6,145 nt of DNA from an uncultured Chloroflexota bacterium (GTDB taxonomy: Bacteria; Chloroflexota; Anaerolineae; Aggregatilineales; Phototrophicaceae), in contig CAIVEA010000273.1 of assembly GCA_903904765.1 (NCBI GenBank), forward strand, positions 1-6,145, in the 5' to 3' direction. Every line of letters begins with the position of its first letter. Position 1 is the stretch's first letter. Position numbers and translations under genes: made by a program. The notes under the pieces are model-generated. The model was given only the letters and a program-made list of their open reading frames with translations. It searched no databases and was not told the DNA's origin. Below are positions 1-6,145 of the stretch, one piece after another.

Positions 1-576
1 GGCTTCCGGCAGCATGGTCAGCATCTGGTCGCGTTTTTCGGCGGTCAGGGGGGAACTCACGCCGCCCGGAACTGGCCAATTGGGATGGACGCGCTTGCCG
101 CCCAGTAGTTCGATAATCTTCTGCCCGGTCTGACGGAGTTTGACCCCATCCCGCGCCATTTCGGGGTTGGCAGCGGCGATTCCGAAGATATTGCGCTGAC
201 CGGGGTCGGCATCCATGCCGAGCAGCAAATCTGGCGCAGACAAGTAGAAGAAGCTGAGGGCGTGGGATTGCGCGATCTGGGCAAGGTTCATGATCTTGCG
301 AAGATTGATGCCCGTTGCGGGTACACGGACGGCTAGCAGCGCGTCGCAGGCTTTCGCGCCGGCGATCAGGTGGCTGACCGGGCAGATGCCGCAGGTGCGT
401 GCCATGAGCGAGGGCATCTCGTGGAAGGGACGGCCTTCGCAGAACTTCTCGAAGCCCCGGTACTGGGTGACGTGGAAAAGTGCGTCTTGTACCTGACCCG
501 CGTCATCCAACTGGATGGTGATTTTGGCATGACCTTCGATTCGGGTCACAGGATCAATGGTGATTTGTCGGCTCAT
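1..576 (-). CDS. hoxH: HoxH, large catalytic [NiFe] subunit of bidirectional NAD-linked hydrogenase (5' part only)
   Basis: Cytoplasmic large subunit that carries the Ni-Fe active site, where H2 is split or formed; it pairs with HoxY. The window holds the first 192 residues; the family is usually about 480, so the gene runs off the left edge. Seen: the N-terminal RIEGH motif (residues 12-16) and the complete first nickel-binding motif [10 protein letters not shown] (60-69), giving Cys62, Cys65 and a following His69. The second Cys pair, near the C-terminus, and the maturation-protease cleavage site lie outside the window. The ATG at 574-576 is chosen because an AGGAGA Shine-Dalgarno sits 6 nt upstream and the protein then begins directly before RIEGH, as is usual. 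It is the last hox gene visible, 10 nt after the hoxY stop. The hoxEFUYH context separates it from uptake or other group 3 large subunits. Identity is firm; completeness is unknown. Confidence 0.96.
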   Translation of the reverse strand, partial: MSRQITIDPVTRIEGHAKITIQLDDAGQVQDALFHVTQYRGFEKFCEGRPFHEMPSLMARTCGICPVSHLIAGAKACDALLAVRVPATGINLRKIMNLAQIAQSHALSFFYLSAPDLLLGMDADPGQRNIFGIAAANPEMARDGVKLRQTGQKIIELLGGKRVHPNWPVPGGVSSPLTAEKRDQMLTMLPEA

Positions 577-582
577 GATGTA

Positions 583-588
583 TCTCCT
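583..588 (-). promoter_or_regulatory. Ribosome binding site of hoxH, straddling the hoxY stop codon
   Basis: On the minus strand AGGAGA lies 6 nt upstream of the hoxH ATG and overlaps the hoxY TAG stop (587-589). A ribosome finishing hoxY therefore ends on the hoxH initiation site, which suggests translational coupling of the two hydrogenase-dimer subunits. The coupling is inferred; the motif and its spacing are seen. Confidence 0.8.
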
Positions 589-1120
589 ATGCGCCGAACC
601 GCGTCAAATGGCTCAAATCCGGCATGCGACCCGCCAGTAGTTCACTGACTGCGTAGAAAATGGTGTCTGCCGATGGCGGACATCCCGGCACGAACACATC
701 AATTTTGACGGCGGTGTGCAAGGGACGGGCGAAAGGCAGTAGAGGCGGCACAACGACGTTGGGAATCTGCGGATTGAGCAGATCAGGTTCCAGATAGGCG
801 CGTTCCAGCACCGCTTTTACGCCGAAGGGGTTACGCATGGAGGGAACGTTCCCGGTTACAGCGCAATCGCCCAACGAGACGAGAATTTTGGTGCGATGGC
901 GTATACGCTTGATTTTTTCGAGGTCTTCTTCACTGCTGACTGCCCCTTCGACGATGGTGACATCTACCCCGTGCGGAAACTCTTTGTGATCCACCAGCGG
1001 GCTGTAGACGAGTTCGATTTGATCGGCCAGTGCGAGCAAGCGTTCATCAATGTCGAGGAAGGACATGTGACAGCCCGAACAGCCATCCATCCAGACTGTT
1101 GCTAGTTTGATTTTGCTCAT
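587..1120 (-). CDS. hoxY: HoxY, small Fe-S subunit of bidirectional [NiFe]-hydrogenase
   Basis: Cytoplasmic small subunit that passes electrons between the Ni-Fe site in HoxH and the HoxEFU diaphorase. It has 177 aa, normal for HoxY, and is much shorter than uptake-hydrogenase small subunits because it carries only the proximal cluster. The four expected [4Fe-4S] ligands are visible: Cys14 and Cys17 in [10 protein letters not shown], Cys86 in [10 protein letters not shown] and Cys147 in VPGCPPSAD. There is no Tat signal peptide, which fits a soluble cytoplasmic enzyme. The frame stays open upstream to 1327, but the ATG at 1118-1120 is the start: AGGAGG (1127-1132) lies 6 nt before it, the conserved sequence begins there, and it shares an ATGA overlap with the hoxU stop. 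It lies between hoxU and hoxH in the classical order. Confidence 0.97.
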   Translation of the reverse strand: MSKIKLATVWMDGCSGCHMSFLDIDERLLALADQIELVYSPLVDHKEFPHGVDVTIVEGAVSSEEDLEKIKRIRHRTKILVSLGDCAVTGNVPSMRNPFGVKAVLERAYLEPDLLNPQIPNVVVPPLLPFARPLHTAVKIDVFVPGCPPSADTIFYAVSELLAGRMPDLSHLTRFGA

Positions 1121-1827
1121 TTGTGGCCTCCTCGCATGGATGTCAGGTAGACCAAGAAGCCCTGCCGCTTGGTCATTTCGGCAACGGATTTGCCCTTTTC
1201 GAACAATGCGCCCGTAGGACAGACCTGCACACACTTGCTGCAACTGGTACAGGTGTCCGATTCGCCCCAAGGCTGGTGCATGTCGGTGATGACGCGAGAT
1301 TCGACACCGCGCCCCATCACGTCCCACGTATGTGCGCCTTCGATCTCATCACAGACGCGGACGCAGCGGGTACACAGGACGCAGCGGTTGTAGTCCAAAC
1401 CAAAGCGTTCGTGCGAGGCATCTACCGTGCGGTTATCGTAGCGATATTCGAGGCGGACATGATCCATACCCAATTTCTGCGCCAGCGTTTGCAGTTCGCA
1501 GCGTCCGTTGGAGACGCAGGCCGAGCAAATGTGATTGCCTTCGGCGAACAACATTTCGAGGATGGTGCGGCGGTATTTCTGCAAGCGTTCGGTGTTGGTA
1601 TAGACTTCCATGCCCTCTTGCACTTTGGCGACGCAGGCGGGAAGTAGCTTGTTCATTCCCTTGATTTCGACCAAACATAGGCGGCAAGCGCCAATGTTGC
1701 TCAAGCCTTCCAAATGGCAGAGCGTGGGAATGGGGATGTTGTTCTCACGCGCGAGCTGGAGGATGGTTTCGTCATCGCGTCCGCTGACATCGTGATCGTC
1801 TATCTTGAGGGTTACTACGTTGGTCAT
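1117..1827 (-). CDS. hoxU: HoxU, Fe-S electron-wire subunit of the hydrogenase diaphorase
   Basis: A counterpart of the N-terminal part of NuoG (complex I) that relays electrons between the HoxF flavin and HoxY. It has 236 aa, full length for the family. Domains in order: a plant-type [2Fe-2S] domain with Cys37, Cys48, Cys51 and Cys65; a His-Cys segment with His99, Cys101, Cys104 and Cys110 (short H-x-C-x2-C-x5-C spacing, which I recall from other HoxU proteins); then two ferredoxin-like [4Fe-4S] sets, Cys149/152/155/159 and Cys193/196/199/203, the last followed by Pro. The molybdopterin-like C-terminal part of NuoG is absent, as expected. The ATG has a GGAGGT Shine-Dalgarno (1834-1839) a few bases upstream, inside the end of hoxF. 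Both ends overlap neighbours by ATGA, so translation is probably coupled to hoxF and hoxY. Confidence 0.96.
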   Translation of the reverse strand: MTNVVTLKIDDHDVSGRDDETILQLARENNIPIPTLCHLEGLSNIGACRLCLVEIKGMNKLLPACVAKVQEGMEVYTNTERLQKYRRTILEMLFAEGNHICSACVSNGRCELQTLAQKLGMDHVRLEYRYDNRTVDASHERFGLDYNRCVLCTRCVRVCDEIEGAHTWDVMGRGVESRVITDMHQPWGESDTCTSCSKCVQVCPTGALFEKGKSVAEMTKRQGFLVYLTSMRGGHK

Positions 1828-3470
1828 CGCGCTACCTCCGCGTGTTTCATCTTACAGACCCCGGCGGGGCATCGCTTATCTACGATGTGCGTCATATATT
1901 CATCCCGGAAGAATTTGAGCGTACTCTTGACAGGGTTGGGTGCCGCCTGCCCCAGCCCACACAGGCTGGTGCTGGACACCATGTCGCACAATTCTTCAAG
2001 CAGGGCGAGGTCATCCATCGTGGCGGTGCCGGTGGTGATTTTGTCGAGGATGCGGTACATCTGGGATGTGCCAACGCGACAGGGAACACACTTGCCGCAG
2101 GATTCGGACATGCAGAATTCCATGAAGTATTTGGCGACATCTACCATGCAGGAGGTGTCGTCCATGACGATCATGCCGCCAGAACCCATGATCGAGCCGA
2201 CTTTCGCCAGCGACTCGTAATCCACTGGCATATCCAGATATTGCTCTGGAATGCAGCCGCCCGAAGGCCCGCCCGTCTGCACGGCTTTGAAGCGCCGCCC
2301 GTCGGGGATGCCGCCACCGATGTCGTTGATGATCTCGCGCAGGGTCATGCCCATTGGCACTTCGATCAGGCCGGTGTAGGTGATGCGTCCGGTGAGCGCA
2401 AAGACTTTCGTCCCTTTGCTCTTTTCCGTGCCGATATTGGCGAACCATGCCGCGCCCTTGTTGATGATGATGGGGATGTTGGCAACGGTTTCGACGTTGT
2501 TGATGAGCGTGGGGCGACCCCACAGACCGGATGAAGCAGGGTAGGGCGGACGTGGACGCGGGCTTCCGCGCTTGCCTTCGATGGAGGCAATGAGGGCGGT
2601 TTCTTCGCCGCAGACGAACGCGCCTGCGCCGAGGCGAATGTCCAGCTTGAAGCTGAAGGGCGTACCCGCGATATTGTCGCCGAGCAGGTTGTGTTTGCCC
2701 GCCTGCTTGATTGCGGTTTGCAAGCGTTGAATAGCCAGCGGATATTCAGCACGGACGTAGATATAGCCCTGATTAGCGCCAACAGCGTAAGCTGCAATCG
2801 CCATACCTTCGATGATGGCATGGGGGTTGGATTCCATCAGGCTGCGATCCATGAACGCGCCGGGGTCGCCTTCGTCACCATTGCAGATGACGTACTTGGG
2901 CGAGCCGACTGCTTTGGCAACCGTACCCCATTTCAGGCCAGTGGGATAACCCGCGCCGCCGCGCCCACGCAGACCGCTTTTGGTGATGGCTTCCACGACC
3001 TGAGTTGGAGTCATTTCATTGAGGGCGATCAGCAGGCCGTCATAGCCGCCGACTGCCAGATAGTCTTCGAGGCGTTCAGGGTCAATGTCCTCGAGGTGGT
3101 TCAGGACAAGTTTGGTCTGACGCGCAAAGAACGGGTCTTGCGGGTTGCAAAGCAGCCGTTCAACGGGCTTCTTGTCCAGATTTTGCATGATTTCTGGCAC
3201 ATCGTCAGGGGTTACGCCTTGATACCAAATGTTACCGGGTTCGACCAGCACCATCGGGCCAGCGGCACACAGGCCGTTGCAACCGCCGCCTGTGATTTTG
3301 CAGGTGTGTTCCATCCCGTGTGCTTTGGCTTCGTTCTCGAAGGCCTGCCGGAGTTGGTCGCTATGTGCCGAGAGGCAAGCTGTACCGGTACACACGCGGA
3401 TGCGGTTTTGGAGCGTGTTGCGCGATTCGAGTTCTTGTTCCGCGAGTTTGTGAATATCTTCGACGAACAT
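1824..3470 (-). CDS. hoxF: HoxF, NAD(H)- and FMN-binding diaphorase subunit
   Basis: Exchanges electrons between NAD(H), through FMN, and the Fe-S chain to the hydrogenase dimer; homologous to NuoF with a NuoE-like N-terminal extension. It has 548 aa, typical for HoxF. Domains in order: a thioredoxin-like [2Fe-2S] domain with Cys27, Cys32, Cys64 and Cys68; the Rossmann-like NADH/FMN core with [16 protein letters not shown] (166-181), [13 protein letters not shown] (197-209) and [13 protein letters not shown] (281-293); an SLBB-like stretch around 350-430; and a C-terminal [4Fe-4S] module with Cys458, Cys461 and Cys464 in ESCGKCVPC plus Cys504 in SLCGLG. The tail has a further CPAGVC pair (534, 539) of unknown role. 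The start lies 3 nt after the hoxE stop and has only a weak Shine-Dalgarno (GGGA-like, within the last hoxE codons), so it may depend on ribosomes arriving from hoxE. Confidence 0.97.
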   Translation of the reverse strand: MFVEDIHKLAEQELESRNTLQNRIRVCTGTACLSAHSDQLRQAFENEAKAHGMEHTCKITGGGCNGLCAAGPMVLVEPGNIWYQGVTPDDVPEIMQNLDKKPVERLLCNPQDPFFARQTKLVLNHLEDIDPERLEDYLAVGGYDGLLIALNEMTPTQVVEAITKSGLRGRGGAGYPTGLKWGTVAKAVGSPKYVICNGDEGDPGAFMDRSLMESNPHAIIEGMAIAAYAVGANQGYIYVRAEYPLAIQRLQTAIKQAGKHNLLGDNIAGTPFSFKLDIRLGAGAFVCGEETALIASIEGKRGSPRPRPPYPASSGLWGRPTLINNVETVANIPIIINKGAAWFANIGTEKSKGTKVFALTGRITYTGLIEVPMGMTLREIINDIGGGIPDGRRFKAVQTGGPSGGCIPEQYLDMPVDYESLAKVGSIMGSGGMIVMDDTSCMVDVAKYFMEFCMSESCGKCVPCRVGTSQMYRILDKITTGTATMDDLALLEELCDMVSSTSLCGLGQAAPNPVKSTLKFFRDEYMTHIVDKRCPAGVCKMKHAEVAR

Positions 3471-3473
3471 AGC

Positions 3474-3962
3474 TTAATCCCACTTTCGCAGCTTTTCGAC
3501 CATTTCAGAGGGGGTGATCTTGCCGGCGACTTCACCATCCAGCACGGCAGCCGGGGCTAGGCCGCATACTCCGAAGCAACGGGCGACCAGAAGCGAAATC
3601 TTTTTGTCAGGTGTGGTTTCGCCGGGCTTGATACCGTTTTCTTGCTGAATGGCCGCTATCACTTCGGCAGCACCCTTAATGTAGCAGGCTGTACCGAGGC
3701 AGACCACACAGGTGTGCTTGCCCTGCGGTTTCAGGGTGAAGAAGTTATAGAAAGTGGCTACGCCGTAGGCGCGGCTGAGTGGGACGCTCAAGTTTTTAGC
3801 GACAAAATGCAATGATACGCTGTCGAGATACCCAAATGCTTCTTGTACGGTGTGCAGGGTTTCAATGAGGGCATCTGGTGAATATCCATGACGGCGCATA
3901 GTTGCATTCACAATTCGCCATCGTTTGTCGTCCGAGGGAAGAACTACTTTTTCGTTCGCCAT
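3474..3962 (-). CDS. hoxE: HoxE, NuoE-like [2Fe-2S] subunit of the bidirectional hydrogenase
   Basis: Accessory subunit of the diaphorase, related to the 24 kDa NuoE subunit of complex I. It has been proposed to take part in electron transfer with ferredoxin or flavodoxin, or in membrane contact. It has 162 aa, normal for HoxE. An N-terminal helical part (about 1-75) is followed by a thioredoxin-like [2Fe-2S] domain with ligands Cys88 and Cys93 (CLGTAC) and Cys129 and Cys133 (CFGVC). The start at 3960-3962 is an ATG with GGGAGT 6 nt upstream. An in-frame TTG at 3998 would add 12 residues but has no comparable Shine-Dalgarno and no family support. It is first in the operon, ending 3 nt before hoxF. 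Its presence marks a five-subunit HoxEFUYH enzyme, not the HoxE-less HoxFUYH(I) form. Confidence 0.95.
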   Translation of the reverse strand: MANEKVVLPSDDKRWRIVNATMRRHGYSPDALIETLHTVQEAFGYLDSVSLHFVAKNLSVPLSRAYGVATFYNFFTLKPQGKHTCVVCLGTACYIKGAAEVIAAIQQENGIKPGETTPDKKISLLVARCFGVCGLAPAAVLDGEVAGKITPSEMVEKLRKWD

Positions 3963-3968
3963 CTGGTG

Positions 3969-3974
3969 ACTCCC
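3969..3974 (-). promoter_or_regulatory. Ribosome binding site that fixes the hoxE start
   Basis: GGGAGT on the minus strand lies 6 nt before the ATG at 3962, good Shine-Dalgarno spacing. It decides in favour of this ATG over the in-frame TTG at 3998. An 8-bp direct repeat, TCTGGTGA on the plus strand at 3962-3969 and 3981-3988, flanks it; no function is assigned to that repeat. Confidence 0.65.
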
Positions 3975-4007
3975 AATGTTTCTGGTGAAGAACCACAATG
4001 CAGTTTA

Positions 4008-4037
4008 AGCATATCTTTCTTGCTCATCTTACGTCAT
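4008..4037 (-). promoter_or_regulatory. Candidate hox promoter, proximal
   Basis: On the minus strand, ATGACG (-35, 4032-4037; 4 of 6 matches to TTGACA) is separated by 18 bp from TATGCT (-10, 4008-4013; 4 of 6 matches to TATAAT). It predicts a start near 4001 and a leader of about 40 nt before hoxE. The palindrome at 4055-4076 would then be centred about 60-65 bp upstream of the transcription start, a position typical of activator sites. It is a weak match and an eye-based call. Confidence 0.25.
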
Positions 4038-4042
4038 GGCTG

Positions 4043-4072
4043 AATATCAGGTGTATTTGTGAATAATGTCAC
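4043..4072 (-). promoter_or_regulatory. Candidate hox promoter, distal, with -35 inside the palindrome
   Basis: On the minus strand, GTGACA (-35, 4067-4072; 5 of 6 matches to TTGACA) is separated by 18 bp from GATATT (-10, 4043-4048; 4 of 6 matches). The -35 lies inside the palindrome at 4055-4076, so a protein bound there would block polymerase, which is repressor geometry. This and the proximal candidate are alternatives; the sequence does not choose between them. Confidence 0.28.
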
Positions 4073-4076
4073 GAAT
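4055..4076. promoter_or_regulatory. Palindromic operator candidate, Rex-like (alternatively CRP/FNR-type)
   Basis: Arms ATTTGTGA and TCACGAAT surround ATAATG; the arms match in 7 of 8 paired positions over 22 bp. The inner 18 bp (4057-4074), TTGTGAATAATGTCACGA, agrees with the Rex pattern TTGTGAA-N4-TTCACAA at 12 of 14 fixed positions. It also fits the CRP-family core TGTGA-N6-TCACA at 9 of 10. Rex represses fermentative and respiratory genes and is released by NADH, which suits a regulator placed between an NAD-linked hydrogenase and PFOR. That context favours Rex, but CRP/FNR-type control cannot be excluded. It lies about 105 bp from the hoxE start codon and about 205 bp from the nifJ start codon. 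Confidence 0.5.
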
Positions 4077-4209
4077 GGGGAATGCCGACAAATGCTACCC
4101 CATACGGATTACAGACATCACTGGTAGAAGAGGTGCAAGTGTCGCATGATGACAAGGTGTACATGCCGATATTTCGGTAGGATGGGTCTTGGCTAAGAAG
4201 CGACTTGCT

Positions 4210-4231
4210 AGATGACAGTTGGTGGTCATCT
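4210..4231. repeat. Inverted repeat upstream of nifJ (operator or leader hairpin)
   Basis: Perfect 7-bp arms AGATGAC and GTCATCT are separated by 8 nt. They extend to 9-bp arms with one G-U-type mismatch (4208-4233). The repeat ends 41 nt before the nifJ ATG. As DNA it is the size of a dimeric regulator site; as RNA it would form a modest hairpin in the leader. There is no T-run after it, so it is not a terminator. The family of any binding protein is not recognised. Confidence 0.35.
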
Positions 4232-4272
4232 GGCACTCTGTAGCAACTGGGCGAATTGGGAGAAATTTCAAC

Positions 4273-6145
4273 ATGAGTGAACGTGAGTTTATTACGCTGG
4301 ACGCGAACGAGGCAGTTGCCCGTGTCGCGTATAAGCTGGCGGAAGTGATCGCCATTTACCCCATCACTCCGTCGTCAGCGATGGGGGAGTGGGCAGATGA
4401 GTGGGCTTCGCAGCAGCAACCGAACCTGTGGGGGACTGTGCCGCAGGTTGTGGAAATGCAGAGCGAAGGTGGCGCGGCAGGCGCGATTCACGGTGCGTTG
4501 CAGACAGGTGCGCTGGCGACGACTTTCACCGCGTCGCAGGGTCTGTTGCTGATGATCCCGAATATGTATAAGATCGCGGGTGAATTGACCTCGACCGTGT
4601 TCCATATTGCGGCGCGGTCGTTGGCGGCACAGGCGCTTTCGATCTACGGCGATCACAGTGATGTGATGGCGGCACGCTCGACGGGCTGGGCAATGTTGTC
4701 CTCGGCTTCAGTGCAGGAAGCGCATGACTTCGCGCTGATCTCGCAGGCAGCTACATTGAAGTCGCGGGTTCCGTTTGTACACTTTTTCGATGGCTTCCGC
4801 ACATCGCACGAAGTATTGAAGATTCAACCGCTGGTGGATAGTGATTTGCTGTCCATGATTGACTACGATAAGGTGTTGGAACACCGCACCCGCGCCCTGT
4901 CACCCGATCATCCGGTGCTGCGCGGTACGGCGCATAATCCCGATACGTACTTCCAAGCGCGTGAGACGGTCAACCCGTTCTATGATGCTTGCCCGGATAT
5001 GGTTCAGGCGGCTATGGATCAGTTCGCCGCGATCACGGGTCGGCAGTATCAGCTCTTTGAATATCATGGTGCACCGGATGCCGATCGTGTCATTGTTATG
5101 ATGGGGTCGGGCTGTGAAGCGGCACATGAGACGGTAGATTACCTGAATGCTCGTGGCGAGAAGGTGGGTTTGCTGAAGGTGCGCTTGTTCCGTCCGCTGG
5201 ATATGCGGCGGTTGGTGGCGGCGCTGCCTGCGGGTGTCAAGAGTATCGCGGTGCTGGATCGCACGAAGGAACCGGGGAGCGCAGGTGAACCGCTATATCT
5301 GGATGTAATCGCGGCGCTGCATGAGGAATGGTCGAATGGCGTACTGCCGCGTGTAGTGGGTGGGCGCTATGGTCTGTCGTCGAAGGATTTCACGCCAGCG
5401 ATGATTAAGGCTGTTTATGACAATCTGGCGCAGGCCAAGCCGAAGAATCATTTTACAGTTGGTATTCTGGACGATGTGTCCAATACCAGTCTCGATTTTG
5501 ATCCGGCTTTCTCGGTAGAACCGGATACGGTGGTACGGGCGGTGTTTTACGGTCTGGGCGCAGACGGCACGGTGGGCGCGAACAAGAACTCGATCAAGAT
5601 CATCGGTGAGAATACACCGAACTACGCGCAGGGCTATTTTGTCTACGACTCGAAGAAGTCGGGTTCGATGACGGTTTCGCATCTGCGGTTTGGCCCCGAC
5701 CCGATTCGCTCGAACTATCTGGTGACGAAGGCGAACTTTGTTGCCTGTCATCAGCCGGGATTCCTCGAGCGGTACGATATGCTGAGTGATGCTGTTCCGG
5801 GCGGCGTGTTCCTGCTGAACTCGCCTGTGCCGGTTGAGCAACTCTGGGATCGGTTGCCGCGTCCTGTGCAGCAGCAGATGATTGAAAAGCAGTTGAAGTT
5901 TTACACGATTGATGCGTATCGTGTGGCGCGTGAAAGCGGCATGACGGGGCGTATCAATACTGTGATGCAGGTGTGCTTCTTCGCTATTTCGGGTGTACTG
6001 CCGCGTGAAGAGGCAATTGCCGAGATCAAGCACTCGATTGAAAAGACCTACGGTAAAAAGGGTGAAGAAATCGTTCAGATGAATCTGAACGCGGTTGACC
6101 AGACGATTTCTAACCTGTTTGAAGTGCCTGTCCCCGCGCAGGTGA
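4273..6145 (+). CDS. nifJ: NifJ, pyruvate:ferredoxin (flavodoxin) oxidoreductase (5' part only)
   Basis: Single-chain thiamine-diphosphate Fe-S enzyme of the cytoplasm: pyruvate + CoA + oxidised ferredoxin or flavodoxin gives acetyl-CoA + CO2 + reduced carrier. The window holds 624 codons with no stop or frameshift; the family is about 1,170-1,200 aa, so roughly half is present. Seen: the pyrimidine-binding domain with YPITPSS (29-35), VEMQSEGGAAGA (60-71) and the AARS motif with Arg115; Thr32, Glu65 and Arg115 align with the substrate and cofactor residues known from Desulfovibrio PFOR. Then a transketolase C-terminal-like domain (about 260-410), and a gamma-type domain opening with GLGADGTVGANKNSIKIIGE (428-447) and ending near 615. 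The ferredoxin domain and ThDP-diphosphate domain lie beyond the right edge. The ATG at 4273 follows GGGAGA (4258-4263) at 9 nt. It is divergent from hoxE. A nitrogenase-dedicated role is not implied by the name. Confidence 0.96.
   Translation, partial: MSEREFITLDANEAVARVAYKLAEVIAIYPITPSSAMGEWADEWASQQQPNLWGTVPQVVEMQSEGGAAGAIHGALQTGALATTFTASQGLLLMIPNMYKIAGELTSTVFHIAARSLAAQALSIYGDHSDVMAARSTGWAMLSSASVQEAHDFALISQAATLKSRVPFVHFFDGFRTSHEVLKIQPLVDSDLLSMIDYDKVLEHRTRALSPDHPVLRGTAHNPDTYFQARETVNPFYDACPDMVQAAMDQFAAITGRQYQLFEYHGAPDADRVIVMMGSGCEAAHETVDYLNARGEKVGLLKVRLFRPLDMRRLVAALPAGVKSIAVLDRTKEPGSAGEPLYLDVIAALHEEWSNGVLPRVVGGRYGLSSKDFTPAMIKAVYDNLAQAKPKNHFTVGILDDVSNTSLDFDPAFSVEPDTVVRAVFYGLGADGTVGANKNSIKIIGENTPNYAQGYFVYDSKKSGSMTVSHLRFGPDPIRSNYLVTKANFVACHQPGFLERYDMLSDAVPGGVFLLNSPVPVEQLWDRLPRPVQQQMIEKQLKFYTIDAYRVARESGMTGRINTVMQVCFFAISGVLPREEAIAEIKHSIEKTYGKKGEEIVQMNLNAVDQTISNLFEVPVPAQV

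Larger units (their letters stand above)
3963..4272. other. Divergent intergenic control region between hoxE and nifJ
   Basis: About 310 bp with no credible gene. It must hold the promoters for both divergent units unless nifJ is read from further away. The half near hoxE (about 4000-4080) is visibly more AT-rich than the coding DNA. Recognisable contents are a Rex- or CRP-like palindrome at 4055-4076, two weak minus-strand promoter candidates, an inverted repeat at 4210-4231, a short CCGA/TCGG dyad at 4166-4177, and two GATGACA copies 63 bp apart (4148 and 4211). No convincing sigma-70 promoter for nifJ was found by eye. Confidence 0.8.

Noticed and set aside
1121..1327. N-terminal extension of HoxY by 69 residues
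   Set aside because: It overlaps hoxU coding sequence, resembles nothing, and the ATG at 1120 has AGGAGG and the ATGA coupling.
1123..1647. Plus-strand open frame (174 codons) antisense to hoxU
   Set aside because: It lies opposite hoxU, whose 12 cluster-ligand cysteines are all in frame; the antisense product has no recognisable feature.
1842..2534. Plus-strand open frame (230 codons) antisense to hoxF
   Set aside because: It is a shadow of hoxF; the translation is His/Ala/Gly-rich with no family features and no separate gene context.
2691..3560. Long plus-strand open frame (289 codons) antisense to hoxF and hoxE
   Set aside because: It lies wholly opposite genes with intact cofactor motifs, has no recognisable domain, and is explained by codon bias in the sense strand.
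3963..3998. Twelve-residue N-terminal extension of HoxE from a TTG codon
   Set aside because: The internal ATG at 3962 has a well-spaced GGGAGT; the TTG does not, and the shorter protein has the usual HoxE length.
4166..4177. Short dyad CCGA-TATT-TCGG as a regulatory site
   Set aside because: Four-base arms are too short to separate from chance in 310 bp; noted only within the intergenic description.
4095..4355. Minus-strand open frame of 86 codons crossing from the intergenic region into nifJ
   Set aside because: It overlaps the conserved nifJ N-terminus, has no family signature, and would run through the divergent control region.
5293..6033. Minus-strand open frame (246 codons) antisense to nifJ
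   Set aside because: The translation is rich in Arg and His, typical of antisense frames, and nifJ on the other strand is uninterrupted with clear motifs.
1..6145. Mobile elements, CRISPR arrays, tRNA or rRNA genes, intrinsic terminators
   Set aside because: Searched by eye on both strands: no transposase remnants, regularly spaced repeats, RNA gene signatures, or GC hairpins followed by T-runs were seen. Both transcription units run off the window.

Overview
The window holds a divergent pair of redox transcription units. On the minus strand is a compact hoxEFUYH operon for a bidirectional NAD-linked [NiFe]-hydrogenase (group 3d type). On the plus strand is the 5' half of nifJ, which encodes pyruvate:ferredoxin (flavodoxin) oxidoreductase (PFOR). 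A gap of about 310 bp separates them. The source is a bacterium of moderate GC content. This gene set occurs in cyanobacteria, Chloroflexota and some phototrophic or chemolithotrophic proteobacteria. The sequence alone does not settle which, so no taxon is claimed.

Layout. Reading leftward from 3962 the order is hoxE (162 aa), hoxF (548 aa), hoxU (236 aa), hoxY (177 aa) and hoxH, of which the first 192 codons are present before the window's left edge. Junctions are very tight: a 3-nt gap between hoxE and hoxF, ATGA overlaps at hoxF/hoxU and hoxU/hoxY, and a 10-nt gap at hoxY/hoxH with the hoxH Shine-Dalgarno sequence across the hoxY stop. Every Fe-S, flavin and Ni ligand motif that should lie inside the window is intact. 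Reading rightward from 4273, nifJ stays open for 624 codons to the right edge.

How the genes work together. HoxEFU is the diaphorase, resembling the NADH-input module of complex I. HoxYH is the hydrogenase dimer. PFOR oxidises pyruvate to acetyl-CoA and reduces ferredoxin or flavodoxin. Placing PFOR head-to-head with Hox suggests a fermentative or redox-valve locus in which pyruvate-derived and NADH electrons can be discharged as H2, or H2 can be used for reduction.

The genes belong to known families. The least ordinary part is the intergenic region. It contains an 18-22 bp palindrome centred near 4065 that resembles a Rex (NADH/NAD+ sensor) operator and also fits a CRP/FNR-type site. A second inverted repeat lies at 4210-4231, just upstream of nifJ. 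No RNA genes, mobile elements, CRISPR arrays or terminators were seen.
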